Positions 1-8,601 of a stretch of DNA of 28,320 nt are shown here, piece after piece. Position 1 is the first letter of the stretch, and each line of letters starts with the position of its first letter. Source of the stretch: Bacteroidota bacterium (GTDB taxonomy: Bacteria > Bacteroidota > Ignavibacteria > Ignavibacteriales > Ignavibacteriaceae); the NCBI GenBank assembly GCA_021793635.1, contig JAJYSI010000005.1:1-28320 (forward strand), in the 5' to 3' direction. The notes beneath the pieces were generated by a model. It had not been told where the DNA came from, searched no databases, and worked only from the letters and a program-made list of their open reading frames with translations. Made by a program: the position numbers and the translations under genes.

Positions 1-1146
1 TTCCGATCTGAATGGAAAGAGAATTTTGTTTCTAATTGGGAAAACTTTCCCTCCAAGGATTTTCCTCTTTTTCTCGGAGCAATGAAATTCAATGTTGAAC
101 ACGCTGATAATGATTGGTCGGATTTTAATGATTCAACTTGGTTCATCCCGGAAATTATGTTACTAAAAATCAACGGATTAAATTACTTCCTCTATAATTT
201 TGTTTATTCTTCGGATTATTCTAAAGGAGTTACTTTAAACAAATTCAAAGCAAAACTTGAGAAACTTTTCAGTAATAAACCTCAAATAAAGAGTAAGGAT
301 GGGGTAAAAATCCGAAATATTTCGGGCTCTCAACCGAAAGATAAAAAAAAGTGGAAGAACATGGTCTCCGAAGCGCTTGAAAAGATAAGTGAAAATGAAA
401 TCGATAAAATTGTTTTATCAAGAAAAGTGGATTTAATTCTTTCAGATGAACCCAACTTTTCGGAAATTATCCCAAGTTTAAGGAAGAATTATTCAGATTC
501 ATATTTATTTATTTATCATCATGGCAAATCATCTTTTTTCGGAGCTACACCTGAGAAACTTGCAAAATTTTACAACGGAAATTTAGAAGTAGATGCATTA
601 GCAGGATCTGCGCCGCGCGGAAATACTCCGGAAGATGACTTAAAAATTGAAATGGAATTGCTTAACGACAAAAAAAATTATAATGAGCATAGTTTCGTTA
701 TTGATCATATAAAAGATTCTATTTCCAATTTTTCAAGTAATATTGTTGTCGAGACCAATTCACATGTTAGGAAACTTGCAAATATCCAACATTTATGGAC
801 AAAGATTTCTGCAAGTTTAGATTCATCTTATACATTCCATACATTGCTTAAGGAACTCTATCCAACCCCTGCTATTTGTGGCTTACCCAAAGATGTTTCC
901 TTACAATGGATAAAAAAATTAGAAGGATATAAGCGTGGACTTTATTCGGGGATAATTGGTTGGTTTAATTTTAATGACGAAGGCGAGTTTGTCATAGGAA
1001 TCAGATCAGCGCTTACAATAAATAATAAATTAATTGCTTTTGCGGGATGCGGTATCGTGGAGAATTCTGATCCTGACGCCGAATATCAAGAAACAGAATT
1101 AAAACTGAAAACTATTTTATCTTTGTTTAATGAAAATTCCAATTAA
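1..1146 (+). CDS. menF: Isochorismate synthase, 5'-truncated by window edge
   Basis: Converts chorismate to isochorismate, the entry step of menaquinone synthesis. The reading frame is open from base 1, and residues before the first ATG (base 82) read like family sequence, so the true start lies upstream of the window. Visible chorismate-binding-domain motifs, in order: IDKIVLSRK (lysine of the active site), FFGATPEKL with the acidic residue, ALAGSAPRG, NEHSFVIDHI, LYPTPAICGLPK, YSGIIGWFN and the C-terminal AGCGIVENSDPDAEYQETE block. The AGCGIV and ATPE blocks are typical of MenF/EntC/DhbC. Placement directly before menD, which it overlaps by 17 bp, argues for menaquinone rather than siderophore synthesis. 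No truncation or frameshift is visible inside the part present. Confidence 0.95.
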   Translation, partial: FRSEWKENFVSNWENFPSKDFPLFLGAMKFNVEHADNDWSDFNDSTWFIPEIMLLKINGLNYFLYNFVYSSDYSKGVTLNKFKAKLEKLFSNKPQIKSKDGVKIRNISGSQPKDKKKWKNMVSEALEKISENEIDKIVLSRKVDLILSDEPNFSEIIPSLRKNYSDSYLFIYHHGKSSFFGATPEKLAKFYNGNLEVDALAGSAPRGNTPEDDLKIEMELLNDKKNYNEHSFVIDHIKDSISNFSSNIVVETNSHVRKLANIQHLWTKISASLDSSYTFHTLLKELYPTPAICGLPKDVSLQWIKKLEGYKRGLYSGIIGWFNFNDEGEFVIGIRSALTINNKLIAFAGCGIVENSDPDAEYQETELKLKTILSLFNENSN

Positions 1147-2908
1147 TCGTAATATACTTTGGGCAGATACTTTTGTAAGAGTACTTGTTTCTTGCGGCGT
1201 AAAGTATGCTTCACTTTCTCCGGGTTCAAGAAACACTCCATTAACATTAGCTTTTGCAAGTAATAAGAAAATAAAATCATTCGTACATGTTGATGAAAGA
1301 AGCAGCGGTTTTTTTGCGCTTGGGCTTGCAAAAGCAACAAACACTCCGGTAGCAATTGTATGTACATCCGGCACAGCCACGGCGGAATTATATCCGGCAA
1401 TAATTGAAGCATACCAACAACGAGTTCCTTTGATTGTTTGTACTGCGGATAGACCTCCGGAACTTCGCGGGCGAGGTGCAAATCAAACTATCAACCAAAA
1501 CAATTTATATAAAAATCATATCAGGTGGTTTTACGATACCGGATTACCCGAACCGAATATTAAGAGTCTTGCCAAATTAAAAGAGGCTGCTAATAAGGCG
1601 TTCGATAAAAGTTTATTAAGCGCAAAAGGTCCTGTGCATATCAACTTCCCCTTCAAAAAGCCATTTGAACCAAAATTTTTTACAGATGAGGTAGACAAAG
1701 ATACATTTGTGTTTGCGGGAAAATCGGATGTAAATGATTCTCAAACCCTTCAAAAAATTGGAGCTAATTTTGCTCAAAAATCATGGGTTAAAAACATCTT
1801 AAAATTAGTTATAGAAAAGCCAAAAGGAATTATCATTGCAGGTCCCGGAAATCTTGGCAAGAATTTTATAAATGAATGTGATAAACTTTCATTAAAATTA
1901 GGTTATCCGGTTTTTGCTGACGGAACTTCCCAATTAAGATTTGGCAGACACGGGAAAGAAAATATTATTTCTAACTACGATGCCTTCCTACGCTCTGAAA
2001 CATTTGCAAAGCAAATTCAACCTGAAATTATTCTTCAGTTCGGCAGGACAATCACATCCAAAGGATTAGAGACTTTTCTAAGTAATTGCAGTGCAGACAG
2101 GTTCATGATAAATAATTATGGCGACTGGTTTGATCCTTCAGAAAAAGCGAAGGCAGCTTATTCTTGCGAACCTTCTCTATTTTGCAAAGCTTTGAACCAA
2201 AAACTTGATCAAAATAATTTTGTGAGAGATGCCAATGATTGGAATGTAAAGATCAAAAATGCAGAAGAAAAGTCTTCAATTCTTAAAAAGAAAATTATTG
2301 ACGAATCAGAATTTCCAAACGAAAGCAGAATTATTGAAGAAATTTTGAAATCAGCGCCGGATGGATGCAGCATAATGCTGTCCAATAGTATGCCGGTTAG
2401 GGACTTTGATTATTTCGCATCAAATAAAAACAAATCTATCACAGTTTATAATAATCGCGGCGCTAGCGGAATTGACGGAATAACTTCAACTGCGCTTGGT
2501 ATTTCAGCAGCTAATAAAAAGCCAACTATCTTGATTACCGGCGATCTTGCCTTTTATTATGACCTAAATTCCCTATTATACGCTCAAAAGTACAAGACAT
2601 CTCTTACAATTGTCTTAATTAATAACAACGGCGGCGGAATTTTTGAGATACTGCCTATCTCGAGTTATGGAAAAATCTTTAAGCAATATTTTGTAACGCC
2701 GCACAAATTAAACTTTTCCAAATTTGTAGAAGCCTACGGCGGCAGACATTATTCAATAAAAAGCTGGAAACAATTTCAAAAATTATTCATCCATGCAACA
2801 CAGGAAAAACAATTAACCGTTCTGGAAGTTAAGACAAACGCAGCAGTATCCGTAAAATTGCGTAGAAAATATTGGGAAGAAGTAAATCAAAGCATGATGC
2901 AAGTTTAA
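1130..2908 (+). CDS. menD: SEPHCHC synthase (thiamine-diphosphate enzyme)
   Basis: Catalyses the ThDP- and Mg-dependent decarboxylation of 2-oxoglutarate and its addition to isochorismate, giving 2-succinyl-5-enolpyruvyl-6-hydroxy-3-cyclohexene-1-carboxylate. The protein has 592 residues, slightly longer than the usual 550-580. The N-terminal PYR domain has SPGSRNTP (30-37) and HVDERSSGF with the ThDP-activating glutamate E56, then TSGTATAELYPA and the ADRPPELRGRGANQTI substrate region. The C-terminal PP domain has SNSMPVRDFD, NRGASGIDG and the ThDP/Mg motif GDLAFYYDLNSL beginning near residue 471 and ending in INNNGGGIF. It starts inside the 3' end of menF, which suggests translational coupling, and menH follows after 2 bp. 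Confidence 0.97.
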   Translation: MKIPINRNILWADTFVRVLVSCGVKYASLSPGSRNTPLTLAFASNKKIKSFVHVDERSSGFFALGLAKATNTPVAIVCTSGTATAELYPAIIEAYQQRVPLIVCTADRPPELRGRGANQTINQNNLYKNHIRWFYDTGLPEPNIKSLAKLKEAANKAFDKSLLSAKGPVHINFPFKKPFEPKFFTDEVDKDTFVFAGKSDVNDSQTLQKIGANFAQKSWVKNILKLVIEKPKGIIIAGPGNLGKNFINECDKLSLKLGYPVFADGTSQLRFGRHGKENIISNYDAFLRSETFAKQIQPEIILQFGRTITSKGLETFLSNCSADRFMINNYGDWFDPSEKAKAAYSCEPSLFCKALNQKLDQNNFVRDANDWNVKIKNAEEKSSILKKKIIDESEFPNESRIIEEILKSAPDGCSIMLSNSMPVRDFDYFASNKNKSITVYNNRGASGIDGITSTALGISAANKKPTILITGDLAFYYDLNSLLYAQKYKTSLTIVLINNNGGGIFEILPISSYGKIFKQYFVTPHKLNFSKFVEAYGGRHYSIKSWKQFQKLFIHATQEKQLTVLEVKTNAAVSVKLRRKYWEEVNQSMMQV

Positions 2909-2910
2909 TT

Positions 2911-3732
2911 ATGCAATTAAAATTATCTGATCTTTCATTGAATGTAGAAGTTTCGGAATCTAAATGCGCTGCACCGCGTTACATTTTTTTCATACATGGC
3001 TTTACAGGAAGCGCGTGTGATTGGGATGAAATCGTTCCTTCAATAAATAATAATTATCAATGCGTTGCAGTTGATTTGATTGGGCATGGAAAGAGTGACT
3101 CTCCAAATGGAACTTCTTATTATAATTTCTCCTCCATTTCTAAACAGTTAAAATTTCTAATATACCAATTCACCAATGAGCCGGTTACTCTTGTCGGCTA
3201 TTCCATGGGAGGAAGAGTAGCGCTAAATTTTGCAATAGAAAACCCGGAGCAAATTTATTCCTTAATTTTAGAAAGCTCTTCCGCCGGAATTGAAGATGAA
3301 AAGCTAAGAATTGAAAGACAAATTCAGGATGAAAAATTAGCTTCATATATCAAGGATAATTCAATTGAAGATTTTGTTGACTACTGGATGAACATCGATT
3401 TATTTGCCTCTCAAAAAAACTTGCCTAAGGAAAAGTTAGATAAAATTCGTACCCAAAAATCAGGGAACAACAAAACCGGTTTGTCAAACTCTCTCGTAGG
3501 ATTTGGCGCCGGAAGGATGCTCCCCCTATTTGATAAATTAAAAGAATTCAAATCAAAAACTTTGCTTATTACCGGTGAGCAAGATAAAAAATATTGTGAA
3601 TTAAATTCAAGAATGGTAAATATTTTTCCCACGTCCGAACATATCATCATAAAAAATGCAGGACACAATTGCCACTTGGAACAACCCGGAAAATTTATTG
3701 ATGTAATAAATTCTTTCCTTTCTGAATTCTAA
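2911..3732 (+). CDS. menH: SHCHC synthase, alpha/beta hydrolase
   Basis: Eliminates pyruvate from SEPHCHC to give SHCHC. It is a single alpha/beta-hydrolase domain with FIHGFTGSACDW (oxyanion-hole HGF at 29-31), the nucleophile elbow GYSMGGR with S98, D225 in TGEQDKKY and H252 in NAGHNCHLEQP, a complete Ser-Asp-His triad. I chose the ATG at 2911 (273 residues), 2 bp after the menD stop. A TTG 39 bases further upstream would add 13 residues with no resemblance to the family and would overlap menD. Position between menD and menB supports MenH over a generic esterase. The hydrolase fold alone would not be specific. Confidence 0.9.
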   Translation: MQLKLSDLSLNVEVSESKCAAPRYIFFIHGFTGSACDWDEIVPSINNNYQCVAVDLIGHGKSDSPNGTSYYNFSSISKQLKFLIYQFTNEPVTLVGYSMGGRVALNFAIENPEQIYSLILESSSAGIEDEKLRIERQIQDEKLASYIKDNSIEDFVDYWMNIDLFASQKNLPKEKLDKIRTQKSGNNKTGLSNSLVGFGAGRMLPLFDKLKEFKSKTLLITGEQDKKYCELNSRMVNIFPTSEHIIIKNAGHNCHLEQPGKFIDVINSFLSEF

Positions 3733-3781
3733 CTTTATAAAGTTTTCCATATTTTTCGACCGGAAATAATCAAGGTTAAAA

Positions 3782-4615
3782 ATGAAATTCAATTGGAAAA
3801 AATCTAAAGAGTATCAGGATATTATTTACGAAAAGATGGATGGGATTGCTAAGATTTCCATTAACCGCCCCGAAGTGCGCAACGCATTTCGACCGGAAAC
3901 AGTTACGGAAATGTATGATGCTTTTGCCGATTCAAGAGAAGATCAGACAATAGGCGTCATATTGTTGACAGGAAACGGACCAAGCAAAGACGGGAAATAT
4001 TCATTTTGTTCAGGCGGAGATCAAAGGATTCGAGGTGATAAAGGCTATGTTGGTAAAGATGGCGTCCCAAGATTAAATGTTCTTGATCTTCAAAAATTAA
4101 TCAGAAGTATTCCGAAACCGGTTATTGCTTTAGTTGCAGGTTATGCGATTGGCGGAGGTCATGTCCTTCATGTCGTTTGCGATCTAACTATTGCTGCCGA
4201 TAATGCTATTTTCGGTCAAACCGGACCAAAAGTTGGTAGCTTCGACGGCGGTTTTGGCTCCAGTTATTTAGCAAGAATTGTAGGACAAAAAAAGGCACGT
4301 GAAATTTGGTATCTCTGTGAACAGTATAACGCGCAAGAAGCGCTTAATATGGGTTTGGTAAATAAAGTTGTTCCGGTTGAAGAATTAGAGAATACAGGGG
4401 TTGAATGGTCAAAGAAAATTCTTCAGCATAGCCCTATGGCGCTTAGGCTGCTGAAGTCTTCTTTCAATGCCGAACTTGACGGACAAGCCGGCATACAAGA
4501 ACTTGCCGGTAACGCAACTTTACTTTATTATATGAGCGAAGAAGCACAGGAAGGTAAAAAGGCATACCTTGAAAAAAGAAAACCCAACTTTGGAAAGTTT
4601 CCAAAATTACCATAG
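3782..4615 (+). CDS. menB: 1,4-dihydroxy-2-naphthoyl-CoA synthase
   Basis: Crotonase-fold enzyme closing the second ring: o-succinylbenzoyl-CoA to DHNA-CoA. The 277 residues follow the family end to end. An N-terminal [10 protein letters not shown] block precedes the oxyanion-hole [11 protein letters not shown], the glycine-rich [45 protein letters not shown] and the C-terminal [18 protein letters not shown]. The QTG glycine (G148) is the position that marks bicarbonate-dependent type I MenB, whereas type II enzymes carry an aspartate there. A bicarbonate-activated enzyme is therefore expected, by family inference. A 49-bp gap separates it from menH and contains a weak AAGG ribosome-binding site. 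Confidence 0.97.
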   Translation: MKFNWKKSKEYQDIIYEKMDGIAKISINRPEVRNAFRPETVTEMYDAFADSREDQTIGVILLTGNGPSKDGKYSFCSGGDQRIRGDKGYVGKDGVPRLNVLDLQKLIRSIPKPVIALVAGYAIGGGHVLHVVCDLTIAADNAIFGQTGPKVGSFDGGFGSSYLARIVGQKKAREIWYLCEQYNAQEALNMGLVNKVVPVEELENTGVEWSKKILQHSPMALRLLKSSFNAELDGQAGIQELAGNATLLYYMSEEAQEGKKAYLEKRKPNFGKFPKLP

Positions 4616-4616
4616 C

Positions 4617-4675
4617 GCGGCAAGCCGCAATTTTGAATTATGAATGTTGAATTTTGAATGAAACGCAATGAAATT
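4617..4675. repeat. Hairpin and tandem 7-nt repeat in the menB-menA gap
   Basis: This 119-bp gap, the longest in the men run, opens with a short GC-rich inverted repeat GCGGC-AA-GCCGC at 4617-4628, immediately after the menB stop and followed by TTTT. Next comes a heptanucleotide repeat: TGAAT recurs at 4634, 4641, 4648 and 4655, exactly every 7 bases, with a degenerate copy at 4669. The hairpin could be a weak attenuator, but its loop is very tight and the T run short. The heptads resemble the short tandem repeats seen between genes in many bacteria. No function is claimed. Confidence 0.5.
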
Positions 4676-4734
4676 TATCATAAAAATATCTTGACATAAA
4701 AACAAAGATTTAAAAGTCAATACTATAGGAATAT

Positions 4735-5631
4735 ATGAACGAAGACTTAAAAAGAATTTCAAAATTTCAAAGCTGGATTTTAGCGAGCCGCCCCAAGACT
4801 CTGTTAGCCGCCGTTGTGCCGGTCGTTGTTGGTTCAGCGCTTGCAATAAACAGAGGGAAATTTTTCCTCATTTATTCATTCGTTGCATTGCTTTGTTCTC
4901 TACTAATCCAAATCGGCACTAACTTCACAAACGATTTATATGACTTTCTTAAAGGCGCGGATAACCATAAAAGAAAAGGACCTCTTAGAGTGCTATCTTC
5001 AGGACTAATTTCAGTTAATGAAATGAAAGTAGGAAGCATATTAGTTTTTTTTACAGCATTTCTTTTAGGGCTTTATTTAGTTTACGCCTGCGGAATAGTT
5101 GTGCTAATTATCGGCATTATTTCAATAATTGCTGGTATTGCATACACAGCCGGACCTTTTCCGCTAGCTTACAACGGACTTGGAGATATTTTTGTTTTTA
5201 TGTTCTTCGGAGTAGTCGGCACTGCGGGAACTTATTTTCTGCATTTAAGAGAATTTTCGCTTTTATCTTTCTTAACTTCTATCCCGGTCGGCGCGTTGGT
5301 GACTAATATTCTTGTTGTTAACAATTACCGGGATATTGAAGAGGACAAAGCTGCAGGCAAAAATACTTTAGCAGTATTTCTCGGTCGTAATTTTACAAGG
5401 TATCAATTTATTTTTCTCTTAATCGCTTCTTTCGCTATTCCAGCAATTCTTTTTTTACTTTTTAATTTTCATGCATGGATTTTTCTTCCTTATCTAACTA
5501 TACCTCTTGCTTATCGCCTAGTAATAATGCTATATACTTTAGATGGACTTCAACTCAACAAGACCCTTGAACTAACAGCAAAATTTTCCGCACTGTTTGG
5601 AATTCTTTTTGCAGCCGGCCTCGCCTTATGA
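4735..5631 (+). CDS. menA: DHNA polyprenyltransferase (UbiA family)
   Basis: Integral-membrane prenyltransferase that attaches the isoprenoid side chain to 1,4-dihydroxy-2-naphthoate, giving demethylmenaquinone. The 298 residues are strongly hydrophobic with about eight or nine membrane segments. The first Asp-rich motif N66-D67-x-x-D70 followed by D76 (NDLYDFLKGAD) and the second, NNYRDIEEDKAAGKNTLA with D200 and D204, are the Mg-diphosphate sites of the UbiA superfamily. The opening SWILASRPKTLLAA is typical of MenA. Its ATG follows a 119-bp gap after menB, so it could have its own promoter, though none is convincing. The stop codon overlaps the menC start as ATGA. Confidence 0.95.
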   Translation: MNEDLKRISKFQSWILASRPKTLLAAVVPVVVGSALAINRGKFFLIYSFVALLCSLLIQIGTNFTNDLYDFLKGADNHKRKGPLRVLSSGLISVNEMKVGSILVFFTAFLLGLYLVYACGIVVLIIGIISIIAGIAYTAGPFPLAYNGLGDIFVFMFFGVVGTAGTYFLHLREFSLLSFLTSIPVGALVTNILVVNNYRDIEEDKAAGKNTLAVFLGRNFTRYQFIFLLIASFAIPAILFLLFNFHAWIFLPYLTIPLAYRLVIMLYTLDGLQLNKTLELTAKFSALFGILFAAGLAL

Positions 5632-6662
5632 ATAATATCGGACTAAAATATTCTCCATTCAATCTTGAGCTTTCAAATAAATTTGAAAATTCAAAAGCCA
5701 AGTTATTTGAACGCAAAGGATTTATTATAAAATTAGAAAGCGACGGTAAGACTGGTTATGGTGAAGCAAATCCTCTCCCCGAATTTGGGTCTGAAACTTT
5801 TGAACAAGATGAAGTAGCATTAAAAGACTTCAAACTTAATCTTAATATTTTACCTGAAGACTTTATTGAAAGCATCGAAGATAGTTTGAGAGCCTTGTCA
5901 GATTTGCCAGCTTTACGGCACGGTTTTGAACAAGCTATATTAAATCTTTTATGCGTTAAAGCGAACATTTCTTTGAATGAAATCTTAAATTGCACTTCAC
6001 GACCTGAAATAAAGGTAAACGCAGTAATTGGGTTGTTAAACCCTGCCGAATCTGCATCCGCCGCTTTACGATTAGTTAAGGAAGGCTTTACAATTTTAAA
6101 AATAAAAGCCGGAAGAGAACAATTTAAGGATGATCTGAATTGTTTAGTAGCGATTCAGAAAGCAGTCGGCGATGACGTAAAATTACGCATTGACGCCAAT
6201 GGCAAATGGAATACAATCGAAGCGATCGAAAACCTTAAAGCATTGGAAAACTTTAATATTGAATATGTTGAACAACCGGTAAACAGCTTAATCGGATTTC
6301 AGAAAGTGTCCAAAAAGTCCTCTGTCCCTTTAGCAGCAGATGAGTCGATTAGAAGCTTCGACGACGCTAAGAATTTTATCCAATCACGCACAATAAAAGC
6401 GTTAGTGCTTAAACCAATGTTGTTAGGCGGAATTATTCCTACTTTGAAAATTATTCAAATTGCTGAAAGAGAAAACCTAAAAGTTATTATATCATCGTCT
6501 TTTGAATCATCTTTAGGACGATCTTGGGCTATCTTTGCTGCATCTACCGTAAAAGAAGAAATTGCTCACGGGCTTGATACTGCGAGGTTCTTAAAAAATG
6601 ATCTCTATCCAAATCCTTACCCTGTCAGAAACGGAAGGATTTTCCTTCAAAACAATCACTAA
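5628..6662 (+). CDS. menC: o-Succinylbenzoate synthase (enolase superfamily)
   Basis: Dehydrates SHCHC to o-succinylbenzoate. The 344-residue protein shows the enolase-superfamily arrangement: an N-terminal capping domain with GYGEANPLPEFGSE, then a barrel with K158-x-K160 (LKIKAG), metal ligands D189 (RIDANGKW), E215 (EYVEQP) and D238 (LAADES), and K262 (LVLKPM) as the opposing base. All five catalytic positions are present with spacing close to that of known MenC. Related enolase-superfamily racemases share this layout. Location between menA and menE, and the ATGA overlap with menA, make MenC the best assignment. Confidence 0.93.
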   Translation: MNNIGLKYSPFNLELSNKFENSKAKLFERKGFIIKLESDGKTGYGEANPLPEFGSETFEQDEVALKDFKLNLNILPEDFIESIEDSLRALSDLPALRHGFEQAILNLLCVKANISLNEILNCTSRPEIKVNAVIGLLNPAESASAALRLVKEGFTILKIKAGREQFKDDLNCLVAIQKAVGDDVKLRIDANGKWNTIEAIENLKALENFNIEYVEQPVNSLIGFQKVSKKSSVPLAADESIRSFDDAKNFIQSRTIKALVLKPMLLGGIIPTLKIIQIAERENLKVIISSSFESSLGRSWAIFAASTVKEEIAHGLDTARFLKNDLYPNPYPVRNGRIFLQNNH

Positions 6663-6677
6663 GCTTATTTTTTTAGA

Positions 6678-8129
6678 ATGAACTTCGCACAAAAATTTTT
6701 CAACGTTTTGAATGATATTCCTTCAAATGAGTTTGCGATTTATTTCGGCTCACAATCAACCACATATTCAGAACTAGAAAATAAAATTTTGGAAACTATT
6801 TCTCACTTGAATACAATTGGAATAAGTGGAAATGAGTATGTGGGTGTCTTAAGCAATAATTCTCCCGAATTTGTTGTTCTGATTTTTTCTTTATGGATAA
6901 CAGGTGCAATTCCGGTCTTAATTAACAACCGTCTACTTGAAAGTGAAATATCCGAACTTCTCTCTTTATCCGGCTGCAAAAGAATTTTTATTTCGAATGA
7001 ATTGGACGACAAGTACGGCTCGTCAGGTGTGCATAAATTTATTTTCCCATTTGATAATCTTAGTGAAAAGAATGATATACAATTCAATATAAACTTAGAT
7101 AGCATAGCTTTAGTAATTTTTACTTCCGGATCGACAGGGAAACCAAAAGGAGTCGAAATTACGTTTGCTAATCTTGTACAAAGCGCTTTGATTGGTAATC
7201 AATATTTTGGTCATCAAGAGAATGACCGCTGGTTGGCAAGTCTTCCTTTCTATCACGTCGGTGGTTTTTCTATTATCGTCAGGACATTTCTCTTCGGCGC
7301 TACTTTAATCTTTCCCGAAAGTTTGGACATTAAACATTTAGCAAATGCGATAAAATATCTTCATCCAACTCATGTTTCATTAGTATCTACACAATTAAAA
7401 AGATTAATTGAATCTGGCATTAGGCCTAACAAAGAATTGCGCCGGGTCCTACTCGGAGGAGGTTTTATTGAATCCTCATTGATAGAAAGCGCTATCCAAA
7501 ATGGGTGGAACGTAACAAAATCATTCGGCGCTACTGAGACTTGTTCATTCGTTTCGGTATTAACACCTGATCAATTTCCTAAAAGAAGAGAATCCGCAGG
7601 CAAGGCTTTGCCTCCGAATGAAATATTAATCTTAGATGAAAATAAAAATATTATGCCTCCGGGTGAAACCGGAGAAATAGTAATTAAAGGAAATTCAGTC
7701 ACCAAAGGCTACCTAAATAATCCCGAAGAAACGGAAAAGAAATTCTCAGTCGGACTTTATTATACAGGAGATTATGGCTTTTTAGATGATAATGGTTTTC
7801 TTTATGTGGAAGCGCGCCGCAATGACTTGATAAGCACTGGAGGAGAAAATGTTAATCCGGTAGAGGTTGAAACTGAATTGCTAAAACATCCCTTAATAAA
7901 TGAAGTATGTGTCTTCAGTTTGATGGAACAAGAATGGGGGCAAATCATTGCTGCTGCTATTGTTGTTAAGGGTAATAATATTATAACCCTTGAAGAAATA
8001 AAATCTTTTCTTAAAGAGAAACTTGCTTCTTTTAAACATCCTAAGAAAATTTTAACCGTCGAATCATTGCCCAAGACAGAGCTTGGAAAAGTTCAAAAAG
8101 AAAAATTAAGAGAAATGTTTAAGAATTAA
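6678..8129 (+). CDS. menE: o-Succinylbenzoate-CoA ligase
   Basis: Acyl-adenylate-forming enzyme activating o-succinylbenzoate with ATP and CoA before MenB. The 483 residues carry the AMP-binding P-loop FTSGSTGKPKG at 148-158, the LPFYHVGGFS block, SFGATETCSF, the YTGDYGFLDDNGFLYV motif with the ribose-binding aspartate, and the hinge RRNDLISTGGENV. The C-terminal catalytic lysine is K471 in PKTELGKVQ. It starts 15 bp after menC and is the last + strand gene of the cluster. The next gene is convergent with a 35-bp gap and no clear terminator between them. Confidence 0.95.
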   Translation: MNFAQKFFNVLNDIPSNEFAIYFGSQSTTYSELENKILETISHLNTIGISGNEYVGVLSNNSPEFVVLIFSLWITGAIPVLINNRLLESEISELLSLSGCKRIFISNELDDKYGSSGVHKFIFPFDNLSEKNDIQFNINLDSIALVIFTSGSTGKPKGVEITFANLVQSALIGNQYFGHQENDRWLASLPFYHVGGFSIIVRTFLFGATLIFPESLDIKHLANAIKYLHPTHVSLVSTQLKRLIESGIRPNKELRRVLLGGGFIESSLIESAIQNGWNVTKSFGATETCSFVSVLTPDQFPKRRESAGKALPPNEILILDENKNIMPPGETGEIVIKGNSVTKGYLNNPEETEKKFSVGLYYTGDYGFLDDNGFLYVEARRNDLISTGGENVNPVEVETELLKHPLINEVCVFSLMEQEWGQIIAAAIVVKGNNIITLEEIKSFLKEKLASFKHPKKILTVESLPKTELGKVQKEKLREMFKN

Positions 8130-8164
8130 AATATCAAGATTTATTTCCGTCTTTTCTCCCATTT

Positions 8165-8572
8165 TTAATTTGCGACTAAATATCTTTCAAATCCATTAGT
8201 AATTTCTTTTTTCATCGCTTTTTTCTTCCATGTCTTTTTGTCAACAAAAACATGAACTGTGTTAACCAAAACGCATTCAACTGCGTCCCGGTTCTTTAAT
8301 AAATATTCCAATTCAAAAGAAGACGACTTTAATGTTTTGACTGAAATTTCTATTGAGATTTCCTCTCCGTACCTCATGGGCTGATGATAATGCGCTTCGC
8401 TTTTAATAACCGGGACTATATACTCGTCATTGCTCCAATAATCTTCAGCAAGGTGAAAGCCGGAAATCATTTCCTCATAAGCCGAATGGCAGAGTTCGTA
8501 AACCCTTCCAAAAAATAATATCCCTGCCGGGTCACAATCACTAAATTTAATTCTGGCCATCGTCTTAAACAT
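8165..8572 (-). CDS. 4HBT-type hotdog acyl-CoA thioesterase, candidate DHNA-CoA hydrolase
   Basis: A 135-residue single hotdog domain. The N-terminal FSDCDPAGILFFGRVYE matches the catalytic block of Pseudomonas 4-hydroxybenzoyl-CoA thioesterase, with the nucleophilic aspartate at D14. An SD-like AGAGGT precedes the ATG, and a second ATG at codon 5 is possible. It lies 29 bp downstream of oxyR on the same strand, so the two are likely co-transcribed, and it is convergent with menE. Menaquinone synthesis needs a DHNA-CoA thioesterase, and this fold supplies that step in cyanobacterial phylloquinone synthesis. Assigning it to the men pathway is inference from fold and position. A housekeeping YbgC-like thioesterase is the alternative. 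Confidence 0.75.
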   Translation of the reverse strand: MFKTMARIKFSDCDPAGILFFGRVYELCHSAYEEMISGFHLAEDYWSNDEYIVPVIKSEAHYHQPMRYGEEISIEISVKTLKSSSFELEYLLKNRDAVECVLVNTVHVFVDKKTWKKKAMKKEITNGFERYLVAN

Positions 8573-8601
8573 TTTTTTTACCTCTTTGACTTTCCGTCTT
8601 T

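Noticed and set aside
2872..2910. TTG start giving a longer menH overlapping menD
   Set aside because: The extra 13 residues are not family-like. The ATG 2 bp after the menD stop is the simpler choice.
3731..3744. AACTTTATAAAGTT palindrome after menH as a terminator
   Set aside because: The stem is short and all A/T apart from one C-G pair at each side, and menB follows closely in the same direction.
4691..4726. TTGACA followed by TACTAT upstream of menA as a promoter
   Set aside because: The spacer is 24 bp, far from 17, and the -10 would nearly abut the start codon.
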